DNA from: Micromonospora coriariae | GTDB taxonomy: Bacteria > Actinomycetota > Actinomycetes > Mycobacteriales > Micromonosporaceae | NCBI RefSeq assembly: GCF_900091455.1 | Contig: NZ_LT607412.1 | Coordinates: forward strand, 6,820,001 to 6,884,000 | Direction: 5' to 3' | Length of the DNA: 64,000 bases | Shown here: piece by piece, positions 38,202 to 46,547 of the stretch | Position numbering within the stretch: the stretch's first letter is position 1 | Layout of the letters: each line of letters starts with the position of its first letter | Position numbers and translations under genes: made by a program | The notes under the pieces: generated by a model | Databases searched by the model: none | What the model was told of the DNA's origin: nothing | The model's input: only the letters and a program-made list of their open reading frames with translations

Positions 38202-38768
38202 TCACATCGAGGTCAGGTGTCGACGCAAGGCATCCAGAATCTCGGCCAACGACGCGAACTGCTGGGCACTCAGCGCGTCGGCGAAGTAGCGCTTGACAGT
38301 CGCCGTATGGATCTTGCTGGCTGTTTGAAAACGGGTCTCGCCCTGTGTTGTCAGCGTCACGTGGGTTGCCCGACTGTCATGTGGACCGGAGCCCTCGCGA
38401 CGGACCAAGCCACGCATCTCCATGCGCCGAAGGTGATGCGACAAGCGACTGCGTTCCCAATCGATGCTGTCGGCCAACTCGGACGAGCGGATCCTCTTCC
38501 CGGGGGCCTCCACGAGGGCGAGCAGCACCTGGTAGTCACCCGACGAGAGTCCTGACTCAAGCGCCAGTTCGGCAGTCAAGGCGCGCGCGAGCGCCGATGT
38601 CGTATCGAGGAGGGAGCGCCACACCGCCAACTGTTGTTTCGTCATCGCCTCGCGCGGCGCTCGCGCCGGTCCGTTCGCGCTCGGTGTCGAATGAGTATCC
38701 CTATGGGCCTTTCGATCGGTCACATCCCCGATCATCCCTTGCGAGAGGTCGACCGTCTCGGCCGGCAC
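38202..38768 (-). CDS. MarR-family transcriptional regulator
   Basis: Up to 188 residues; the conserved part starts around MTKQQLAVWRSLL (ATG at 38645). The winged helix-turn-helix reads GLSSGDYQVLLALVEAPGKRIRSSELADSIDWERSRLSHHLRRMEMRGLV, and the wing has REGSGPHDSRATHVTLT. The start is unclear: GTG 38768, ATG 38735, GTG 38723 and ATG 38645 are all possible and none has a good ribosome site. It probably regulates the alcohol dehydrogenase gene that follows on the same strand. Confidence 0.88.
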   Translation of the reverse strand: MPAETVDLSQGMIGDVTDRKAHRDTHSTPSANGPARAPREAMTKQQLAVWRSLLDTTSALARALTAELALESGLSSGDYQVLLALVEAPGKRIRSSELADSIDWERSRLSHHLRRMEMRGLVRREGSGPHDSRATHVTLTTQGETRFQTASKIHTATVKRYFADALSAQQFASLAEILDALRRHLTSM

Positions 38769-39076
38769 ACCTACTGACGCTGAAGAGATGTTTGTGCGAG
38801 TATGCGGCTTTCAATTTGTGTCTCGTTTCTGAGCCATACAGGGGACTTGGTTGCTGTGAGGTGTTGGCGGCCCGCACCGTTGGGTTCGGTCACCATTGAC
38901 GGCCCGTTGGCCGAGCAAATCAAGATCATCACCAGGGCGGACAGGACACGGGCCCAGAGGTATCGGCTGCCAATGTCCATCAGCTGCAGGCGGGCCGAGG
39001 CCTCGTCCCAAACCGGGCACTCCCCCCAGCTCACAGCGCAGGTCAGCCAGTACCGACCAGTCCCCGGATGGCACAG

Positions 39077-39600
39077 CCATCTCGCTCGTAGGTCGGGGCG
39101 GAGCCACGCCGCCGGTGAGGCGATCGACAGGCCACCGTCGAACGGCAGCACGACGCCGGTGATGAAGTCCGCCGCCGACGAGGCGAGGAACGTCACGGCG
39201 GCGGCGACGTCGGGTCGGCCGACCCGCCGCAGTGGGTAGCCCTCGGTGACGGAGGGCAGGTCGGCCTTGCCGATCATGCCTGGGGGCGACGGCGTCGACG
39301 CGGATGCCGGCGGGACCATACTCGAGCGCGAGCTGACGGACGAGTCCCTCCACGCCGGCTTTCGCGGCCGCGTAGCCCGGCAGGCCGGGCGCGGCGAGGG
39401 TGGCGTTGACGGAGCTGACCGCGACGACGGCGCCGCCGCGCGGCAGCAGGGGCAGGACAGCGCGGACGACGTGGAACGTCGAGCCGAGGGTCGCGTCGAG
39501 GACGGCGCCACTACGCGTCGGTGGTCCGCTTCGCCGGAGCGACCGGCATGACCGCGGCGGCGGGCACCACCACGTCGAGCCGGCCGAGAGCGCGGTGGGC
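39077..39600 (-). pseudogene. Frameshifted short-chain dehydrogenase
   Basis: Three reading frames are needed to follow one SDR. GRLDVVVPAAAVMPVAPA comes first (about 39590-39530), then VVRAVLPLLPRGGAVVAVSS and PGYAAAKAGVEGLVRQLALEYG in a second frame, then PPGMIGKADLPSVTEGYP and ADFITGVVLPFDGG in a third, ending near 39077. The catalytic YxxxK (YAAAK) is kept, but at least two frameshifts break the gene, and the N-terminal cofactor motif cannot be found in the upstream frames. The rest of 38769-39836 holds no gene I can support. Confidence 0.8.
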
Positions 39601-39836
39601 ATCCCCGACGGCGCGGGGCCGCGCTGCACCGGGCACAGCGGCGCGAACAGCTCGTCGCGGCCCACGGACGACGGCGGCGCACCGGCGCGCATCGATTGAC
39701 CACGAACACAGCCACCAGCCTCGGCAGCGGGCCAGGCGTTCTGTCCACAGAGGTGGATACGCCCGCACGCCGAGGGGCACGGCGGCTACTGCCGGATGGT
39801 GTTGAATGTAGAAACGAGTGCTATCGGAGGTCTACT

Positions 39837-40274
39837 GTGCCCGAACTCTCCATGCTGATCGAGCCGTCCGTCGCGCTCCCCACCGAACGGGTCGACGCGC
39901 TGGCCGCCGGGCTCGCCGATGACCTGCGATCAGTGCGGGGCTTTCAGGTCGCGCACGCCCAGTCGCCCGCCAGCGGGCACGGCAAGTCGCAGCAGGCGTG
40001 GGAGCTGGGCATGCTCATCGTCGGCGGTGTCTTCTCGGCGGCCACGATGCGTGCCCTCGCCCAGATCGCGATCGCCTATGCGGACCGGGTCAAGGCCCGG
40101 TCGATCACCCTGCGCAGCGGCGGCAACGAGCTGGTCATCACCGGGGCGACCCGGGTGGACCAGCGGCTCGTCGACCAGTTGGGCCGGCTCATGGCACCGG
40201 GGTCTGTCGAGTCGGCGGTGGGCGCCGCGCCGCCCGCCGCTCGCGGTCCGGTCGGGGAGATATCCGGTAGCTGA
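39837..40274 (+). CDS. EACC1-like protein (effector-associated constant component)
   Basis: A 145-residue protein. It has a short N-terminal beta/helix part (LSMLIEPSVALPTERVDALAAGLADDL), a central hydrophobic helix (WELGMLIVGGVFSAATMRALAQIAIAYADRV, about 55-84) and a beta hairpin SITLRSGGNELVITG. This layout matches EACC1 proteins, small companions of effector domains (caspases, trypsin-like peptidases and others) in predicted bacterial conflict systems. GGAGG at 39826-39830 supports GTG 39837. The stop lies 2 bases before the start of the caspase-ATPase gene, so the two proteins are made together; I infer that this one tethers or regulates the effector. The family call is from memory of the pattern. 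Confidence 0.75.
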   Translation: MPELSMLIEPSVALPTERVDALAAGLADDLRSVRGFQVAHAQSPASGHGKSQQAWELGMLIVGGVFSAATMRALAQIAIAYADRVKARSITLRSGGNELVITGATRVDQRLVDQLGRLMAPGSVESAVGAAPPAARGPVGEISGS

Positions 40275-40276
40275 TT

Positions 40277-43200
40277 GTGGGACAGCGACGGGCTCTGCTG
40301 GTCGCCAACGACCGGTACATCGACGATTCGTTGACGGACCTCTACGCCCCCCGCGAGGAGGCCCGGGACCTGCTCAGCCTGCTGGCCGACCCGGACGTCG
40401 GCGCATTCGACCAGTTCAGGTTGCTGGAGAACGAGTCGAAGAGCGCCATCGAGCGGGAGATCGAATCGATGCTGCGGGCCGCCGGCCCGGAGGACATGGT
40501 TCTGCTCTACTTCTCCGGCCACGGCGTACGCAGCAGCAAGCGAGGGCGGCTGCACCTGGCGGTCGCCAACACCGAGGTCGACCACCTCTCCTCCACAGCG
40601 ATCTCCGCCTCGTTCATCCGTGAACTGCTCGACGAGTCCGACGCCGCCAGCTCGGTGCTCCTGCTCGACTGCTGCTACAGCGGCGCCTTCGAGGGGCTCG
40701 GCCTGAAGACGGCGGACGACGACCTCGCCCTCGACGGCGAGCTGCGGACCGGCTACGGCCGCTACGTCATCACGGCAACCAATTCCGTGGAACGTGCCGA
40801 CGACGGTCGGCCGGCCATCGGTACCGAACCCAGGATGAGTTCGGCCTTCACCGGGACGATCATCCAGGGCCTCAGCACCGGCGCGGCGGACATCACCGGG
40901 CAGGGCCGGATCACCCCGGATGACCTGTGGCGGTACGTCCACGTGGAGCTGCCCAAGCGGTCGGCGCAGACGCCGTGTCAGTTCGGCAGCGCGAGCGACG
41001 AGATACACATTGCCCTGTCCCGAGAGGGGCAGCACCGTCAGCGCCTGCGGCGAGACCACCGCGATCCCCGCCTCGGTGACCTGCTGGGTAAGTTGGAGTC
41101 GACCGGTGACGTGCCGCTCTGCGCCACCGACTGGCGCCGGCGTGGGCTGCTGAAGGTGCCGGTCGGCCAGGCACACCGCGTCGACCAGCCCGCCGGCGAG
41201 CCGGTCTGGCTGGACCTGGCATCCGCCGAGGGCCACCTGCTCGTCGTCGGTCGCGCCGGCACCGGCAAGACGACCCTGCTGCGGACCATCATCGCCGGGC
41301 TGGCGCTCACGCACTCCACCAGCGAAGTGGCGATCCACTGCCTGGAGTCGGGCGGGAACTGGCTGGGGCCGATGCAGCGGCTGCCCCACGTCCGCTCCGT
41401 CCTGGGCGACGACCAGTTGGGCGAGGTCGGCAATCTGCTCGATCGTATGGAACGCGACGTCCTCGACCGCAAGCAGCTGTTTCGCCGCCACTCCCTGGAG
41501 TCTCCAGCAAGTCTGCGTGCCCGACGGGCAGGCTTGGACGGCGGGCCCTACCCGGACGTCTTCCTGATTGTGGATCGCTGGCAGGACTTCGCCACGCTGC
41601 TGGAGAGCTTCGCTCCCCGGGTGGTTGATCTCGCCAACAAGGGTCTCGGGTACGGGTTCCACGTGGTGATCCTCGACCGGAGCTGGCTGACCATCCCGGA
41701 GGAATTGCGGGAGCTGCCGCAGACCCGGATCGAAACCCGGCTGTCCCAGCCACACGAGTCGCTCGTCAATGCGGACCAGGCGGTTCGCCTTCCGCTGAAC
41801 ATGCCCGGCTGGGCCATTCATGGCCGCCGTACCTTCCGGATCGCGCTGCCCGAACCCGCGCTCGGGGAGAACGACCTCAAGGCAGAGGCGGAACCCGCCA
41901 CGCCGGAGGAAGCCGACGGGTTGGTGCCGGTGATCGCCAAGGCGTGGGGGACGCTGCAGGCGGACGCAGGACCGGGGAGCCTCCGGCCGGCCCGGGAGGC
42001 GCTACAGAGTGAGGTGCTGACGCTGCTCGACCTGCCGGACCCCACGGCGCTCCAGACGTTCACGGGCCATCCAACGCCCACGGGCGAGGAGTACCTGCGG
42101 ATACCCATCGGCGTCGATGAGATCGGCGGACCGGTGCGCCTCGACCTCAAGGAATCGGCCCAGGGTGGGATGGGACCGCACGGGCTGCTGGTGGGGGCGA
42201 CCGGGTCGGGCAAGAGCGAACTGCTCCGCACGATCGTGGTGGCGCTGGCGGCCCGCCACTCGTCCAGCGATCTCAACTTCATCATGCTCGACTTCAAAGG
42301 CGGCGCCACCTTCGCCTCCCTGGACGCTCTGCCACACACCAGTGCGGTGATCACCAATCTCGAGCACGAGCTGTCGTTGGTCGAGCGCCTGGAGGTCTCG
42401 CTGTTCAGCGAGCTGAACCGCCGCCAGGAGCTGCTACGCGCGTCCGGGAACTACCCGAGCCGGTCGACGTACGAGGCGGCGCGGGCGACCGGGGCGCCTC
42501 TGGAACCCCTGCCCAGTCTGCTGGTGATCTGCGACGGGCTCACCGAACTGCTCACCGTCCGCCCGGAGGTCATCGACCTGCTGGTAACGATCGGCCGGCT
42601 GGGCCGATCCCTCGGCGTGCACCTGCTCCTGGCCGCCCAGCGGTTGGAGGAGGGGACGCTGCGTGGGCTGGAAAGCCACCTGTCGTACCGGATCTGTCTG
42701 CGTACCTTCTCCGCTGCCGAAAGCGTGACGGTGCTGGGCGTGCCGGACGCGGCTGAGCTGCCGAACATCCCGGGGCACGGCCTGCTGACGGACGGTGCCT
42801 GGATGGGCCGATTCCGCGCGACATACGTCTCCGGGGTACCGGTGCTGACCGGGGCGCAGGGCGAAGCGGTGTCAGCCGAGCTGGCCGGCCTCAGCGTGCT
42901 CGACATCGTCTTGGGCCGGCTGAGCGGCGGCGGGCCTGCCGCCCGCCAGGTCTGGTTGCCGCCGTTGGACACCGCGCCCAGCCTGGACCGGCTTCTGCCG
43001 CCGTTGGCTCGGCACCCGGCTCGGGGCCTGAACGCACCCGGCCCGGCTCCGCTGACCGTGCCCGTCGGAGTGGTCGACATCCCGCACGAGCAGCGACGGG
43101 CTCCCCTGCTACTTGACCTGTCGGGAGCCGACGGCAACGTCGCAGTTGTCGGTGCGCCGCGGTCGGGCAAGAGCACTCTGCTGCACGCCCTGGTGGCCGC

Positions 43201-44614
43201 GCTGGCGCTGATCCACACGCCGGAGGAGGTGCAGTTCCTCTGTCTCGATCTCAGTGGCGGTGCCATGGGTGCCCTGGGACGGCTACCGCACGTGTCCGGT
43301 GTCGCCGGCCGGCGGAACACCGAGGCGGTGCGCCGGACAGTCGCCGAGGCGGTCGCGGTCCTCGCGGCGCGGGAGGCGCGGTTCGCCGAGCAGGGCGTCG
43401 ACTCCATCGCGACCTATCGTCGGCGGCGGGCGGCCGGGGAGTTCGCCGACGACCCGTTCGGTGACATCTTCCTGGTGGTTGACGGCTGGAACACCCTGCG
43501 CCAGGAGTACGAGGAGTTGGAGCAGACCATCGGGGACCTGGCCAACCGGGGGCTGGGTTTCGGCGTACACGTGATCGTGACGGCGGTGCGGTGGTCGGAG
43601 ATCCGGATCAACATGCGCGACCTGCTCGGCACGAAGCTGGAGTTGCGGCTCGGCGACACGGCTGAGTCGGAGATCGACCGGCGGGCCGCCCAGAACGTGC
43701 CGGGCGGCTCGCCCGGACGCGGTCTGACCCGCGACAAGCTGCATTTCCTGACCGCCCTGGCCCGCATCGACGACCGGTGCACCGCCGAGGACCTCAGCGA
43801 GGCGACGGCCGACCTCGCCCACCAGGTCGCCGCGGCTTGGCCCGGGCCTCCGGCACCACCGGTACGGCTGCTGCCGCGCCAGTTGTCGGTGGCCGAGCTG
43901 GGCGAGTGCAGTGATCCGGCTGCCAGCGGCCTGCCTATCGGCGTCGACGAGGCGGCACTCGCCCCCGTCTATCTCGAGCTGCAGGGTGACCCGCATCTGA
44001 CCATCTTCGGCGACGCCGAATGCGGCAAGACGAACCTGCTGCGGCTGATCGCCCGGGGCATCGTCGAGCGGTACACCCCGAAGCAGGCGCGGCTGGTCAT
44101 CGCCGACTACCGCCGGGGCCTGCTGGATGCGGTGGAGGGCGACCACCTGATCGATTACGCCCCCTCAAACCAGGCATTCAGCCAGGGGCTCAGCTCGATG
44201 TCGAGCGCCCTGCAGGCAAGGCTGCCCGGCCCGGACGTGACAACGGCCCAGCTGCGTGACCGGAGCTGGTGGGTGGGCCCGGACCTCTACATCCTGGTGG
44301 ACGACTACGACCTGGTCGCCTCCGGCGGGAACAATCCGCTCAGCGCGCTGCACGAGCTGCTGCCGCTGGCGCGGGATATCGGGCTGCACCTGATCATCGC
44401 GCGTCGGATGGCAGGTGTGAGTCGGGCACTCTACGAGCCCGTTCTGCAACGCCTGCGCGAGCTGGACTCGCCCGCCCTGCTGATGTCCGGTGACCGGGAG
44501 GAGGGCCAGATCTTCGGTGGGGTGCGGCCGCAGCGGATGCCGGCCGGCCGCGGCACGCTCGTACGCCGGCGCGACGGTGTCCGGCTGATGCAGACCGCGT
44601 GGTCGGAGCCGTGA
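40277..44614 (+). CDS. Caspase-like peptidase fused to four EccC/FtsK-type ATPase modules
   Basis: A 1445-residue soluble protein. Residues 1-250 are a C14-type caspase domain: His82 in YFSGHGVR and Cys133 in LLLDCCYSGAF form the dyad. Four P-loop modules follow, with Walker A at 325-332 (GRAGTGKT), 640-647 (GATGSGKS), 959-966 (GAPRSGKS) and 1245-1252 (GDAECGKT). Modules 2-4 match EccC ATPase 1, 2 and 3 in order (LDFKGGATF and IGRLGRSLGVHLLLAAQRLEE in module 2; LVVDGWNTL in 3; LVDDYDLV in 4). Module 1 resembles ATPase 2. In module 2 the Walker B glutamate of EccC (DEF) is Gly (CDGLTELL), so hydrolysis there is doubtful. No transmembrane helix and no Esx genes are present, so this is not a type VII secretion motor. 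I infer an NTP-controlled protease. Confidence 0.92.
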   Translation: MGQRRALLVANDRYIDDSLTDLYAPREEARDLLSLLADPDVGAFDQFRLLENESKSAIEREIESMLRAAGPEDMVLLYFSGHGVRSSKRGRLHLAVANTEVDHLSSTAISASFIRELLDESDAASSVLLLDCCYSGAFEGLGLKTADDDLALDGELRTGYGRYVITATNSVERADDGRPAIGTEPRMSSAFTGTIIQGLSTGAADITGQGRITPDDLWRYVHVELPKRSAQTPCQFGSASDEIHIALSREGQHRQRLRRDHRDPRLGDLLGKLESTGDVPLCATDWRRRGLLKVPVGQAHRVDQPAGEPVWLDLASAEGHLLVVGRAGTGKTTLLRTIIAGLALTHSTSEVAIHCLESGGNWLGPMQRLPHVRSVLGDDQLGEVGNLLDRMERDVLDRKQLFRRHSLESPASLRARRAGLDGGPYPDVFLIVDRWQDFATLLESFAPRVVDLANKGLGYGFHVVILDRSWLTIPEELRELPQTRIETRLSQPHESLVNADQAVRLPLNMPGWAIHGRRTFRIALPEPALGENDLKAEAEPATPEEADGLVPVIAKAWGTLQADAGPGSLRPAREALQSEVLTLLDLPDPTALQTFTGHPTPTGEEYLRIPIGVDEIGGPVRLDLKESAQGGMGPHGLLVGATGSGKSELLRTIVVALAARHSSSDLNFIMLDFKGGATFASLDALPHTSAVITNLEHELSLVERLEVSLFSELNRRQELLRASGNYPSRSTYEAARATGAPLEPLPSLLVICDGLTELLTVRPEVIDLLVTIGRLGRSLGVHLLLAAQRLEEGTLRGLESHLSYRICLRTFSAAESVTVLGVPDAAELPNIPGHGLLTDGAWMGRFRATYVSGVPVLTGAQGEAVSAELAGLSVLDIVLGRLSGGGPAARQVWLPPLDTAPSLDRLLPPLARHPARGLNAPGPAPLTVPVGVVDIPHEQRRAPLLLDLSGADGNVAVVGAPRSGKSTLLHALVAALALIHTPEEVQFLCLDLSGGAMGALGRLPHVSGVAGRRNTEAVRRTVAEAVAVLAAREARFAEQGVDSIATYRRRRAAGEFADDPFGDIFLVVDGWNTLRQEYEELEQTIGDLANRGLGFGVHVIVTAVRWSEIRINMRDLLGTKLELRLGDTAESEIDRRAAQNVPGGSPGRGLTRDKLHFLTALARIDDRCTAEDLSEATADLAHQVAAAWPGPPAPPVRLLPRQLSVAELGECSDPAASGLPIGVDEAALAPVYLELQGDPHLTIFGDAECGKTNLLRLIARGIVERYTPKQARLVIADYRRGLLDAVEGDHLIDYAPSNQAFSQGLSSMSSALQARLPGPDVTTAQLRDRSWWVGPDLYILVDDYDLVASGGNNPLSALHELLPLARDIGLHLIIARRMAGVSRALYEPVLQRLRELDSPALLMSGDREEGQIFGGVRPQRMPAGRGTLVRRRDGVRLMQTAWSEP

Positions 44615-44727
44615 CCGGGCGCAGCATCATGCCCGCCCGGATGACCAATTCCGACTGATCACTCGGCGAGTCCACAATTCGGACCACCCGTCGACAACGC
44701 GATCAGCATCGAGGAGCATGCATATTT

Positions 44728-46512
44728 GTGTCTACCCGAGCCGCCGACGGCCCGCCGGTCGCCGCGAGCGACGGCCACAGCCCGGTCCCCGCCGCCCCGA
44801 CCCCTGACCGCTGGGCCCGGTGGCGCTGGTTACGCCACGAGTGGACCGGCGCGATGGTCGGTGGCCTGCTGCTCGCGGTGGTGCTGACCTGGCCCACGAT
44901 GCGGCATCCGGCGAGCACGGTGCCCGGCGACCTCGGCGACCCGACCTTGCAGGCATGGCAGATGGCCTGGTCTGGCCACGCCCTGGTGAGCCATCCCCTC
45001 GACCTCTGGCACTCGAACACGTTCTACCCGGAGAGGTACACGTTCGCCTACAGCGACACGCTCCTGGGATACGCCCCGATGGGCGCGCTCGGGTCGGGCT
45101 TCGAGGCCGCCCTGGTCCACTACAACGTCATGTACGTGCTGGTGCACGCGTTGGCGTTCGTCGGGGCGTACGCCTTGGTCCGGCAGCTCGGGGCGGGCCG
45201 GTGGGGCGGCGCGGTCGCCGGGCTCGCGTGGGCGTACGGGCCGTGGCGGCTGGCGCACGCGGGTCACCTGAACATCCTCTCCAGCGGTGGGATCGCGTTG
45301 TCCCTGGCGATGCTGGCACGCGGGCACGGCTGGTCGATGCGGCACGGGTACCGGCCGGAGCGACGCCGACCCGGGTGGGCGTTGGCCGGGTGGATCGTCG
45401 CCGCCTGGCAGGTCAGCCTGGGCTTCGGCATCGGGCTGCCACTGGTCTACTTCCTGCTCGCCGCGGTGCTGGTGGTCGCCGGCTGCTACGGCTGGTCGTG
45501 GTGGCGGCGGGCGAGAGTCCCGTTCGGCCGCCGGTTGCTGCTGGCCGACCTGGCCGGTGGGCTCGTCTTCGGGGCGGTGACGCTGCTCCTGGGACTGGTC
45601 TACCTGCGGGTCGCCGACCTCAATCCGCAGGCTGTGCGGTCCCTGGACTGGACGCAGATGTTCTCGCCGCCGCTGATCGGCTTCGTCACCGCCCCGGGGG
45701 ACTCCTGGTTGTGGGGTGAGCCGCACGCGGCGGCCCGGGCACAGCTGTCCTGGCCCCCGGAAATGGCGTTGCTGCCCGGCATTGCCCTGATCGGGATGGC
45801 CATGGCGGGGCTGTTCGTCTCGGTGTATCCGGTCCGGTACCGGATCACGTTGGGGCTGGGCGTCCTCGCGACGGTGCTGCTGGGCCTCGGCGCCACGCTG
45901 GGTGGCGATGGGGACCCCGGCTACCTCACGCTGTCCCGGCACCTGCCCGGCTGGGACGCGCTACGGACGCCGGGCCGGATGATGCACTGGACCAGCCTGC
46001 TGCTGGCGGTGCTGGCGGCCGGGCTGGTGACGACGATCGCCGAGTCGGCGCGACGGTCCCCCACCCGCAGGCTCACGCGGCTGCTGGCGCCTGCGGTTCT
46101 CCTGATACCGCTGGTCGTGGTCGGGCTGGAGGGGGTCAACCGGACGCCGCACCCGGTGGTGCCGCGGCCACCCGCCGCGATGCGGGTGGCGCAGGAGCCC
46201 GTTCTGCTGCTGCCGATCGGCGGCACGAACGACCTGCACTACATGCTGTGGACGACCGACGGGTTCCCCCGGGTGGCGAACGGGCTGGCCGGCTTCGAGC
46301 CCGCCACCCTGGCGCAGACCCGGGCGGCGGCGGCCTCCTTCCCCGATCCCGGCAGCGTGGCCTACCTGCGGGGCATCGGGATCCGGTCGGTCGTGGTCAT
46401 GCCCGACCGGGCCGTCTCGACGCCGTGGGAGGGCGTCGCGGCCCGGCCGGTCGACGGACTGGGCATCACGCGGGAGGAGCTCGATGGTGTGCTGGTCTAC
46501 CACCTCGGGTGA
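44728..46512 (+). CDS. Polytopic membrane protein, GT-C glycosyltransferase-like
   Basis: A 594-residue protein with about 11 transmembrane helices and a soluble C-terminal part of about 120 residues. After the first helix comes a loop GDLGDPTLQAWQMAWSGHAL and HSNTFYPERYTFAYSD, with acidic residues placed as in the catalytic loop of GT-C enzymes. The family is not certain; actinobacterial relatives are mostly uncharacterised. GAGGAG at 44711-44716 precedes GTG 44728. The gene is followed by a polyprenyl-glycosyltransferase gene whose start is within 40 bases of its stop, so the pair likely acts on lipid-linked sugars. Confidence 0.7.
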   Translation: MSTRAADGPPVAASDGHSPVPAAPTPDRWARWRWLRHEWTGAMVGGLLLAVVLTWPTMRHPASTVPGDLGDPTLQAWQMAWSGHALVSHPLDLWHSNTFYPERYTFAYSDTLLGYAPMGALGSGFEAALVHYNVMYVLVHALAFVGAYALVRQLGAGRWGGAVAGLAWAYGPWRLAHAGHLNILSSGGIALSLAMLARGHGWSMRHGYRPERRRPGWALAGWIVAAWQVSLGFGIGLPLVYFLLAAVLVVAGCYGWSWWRRARVPFGRRLLLADLAGGLVFGAVTLLLGLVYLRVADLNPQAVRSLDWTQMFSPPLIGFVTAPGDSWLWGEPHAAARAQLSWPPEMALLPGIALIGMAMAGLFVSVYPVRYRITLGLGVLATVLLGLGATLGGDGDPGYLTLSRHLPGWDALRTPGRMMHWTSLLLAVLAAGLVTTIAESARRSPTRRLTRLLAPAVLLIPLVVVGLEGVNRTPHPVVPRPPAAMRVAQEPVLLLPIGGTNDLHYMLWTTDGFPRVANGLAGFEPATLAQTRAAAASFPDPGSVAYLRGIGIRSVVVMPDRAVSTPWEGVAARPVDGLGITREELDGVLVYHLG

Positions 46513-46547
46513 CGGCTCTGCGCGTACGGCCCGGGCGGGGTGACGAC

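Noticed and set aside
40076..41821. A 581-codon minus-strand frame inside the EACC1/caspase genes
   Set aside because: It has low-complexity composition and no motif, and the plus strand carries a coherent caspase and ATPase sequence.
40277..44614. Type VII secretion (ESX) locus, because of the EccC-like ATPase modules
   Set aside because: There is no EccB, EccD, EccE, MycP or Esx/WXG100 gene nearby and no membrane helix in the protein; the caspase fusion points elsewhere.
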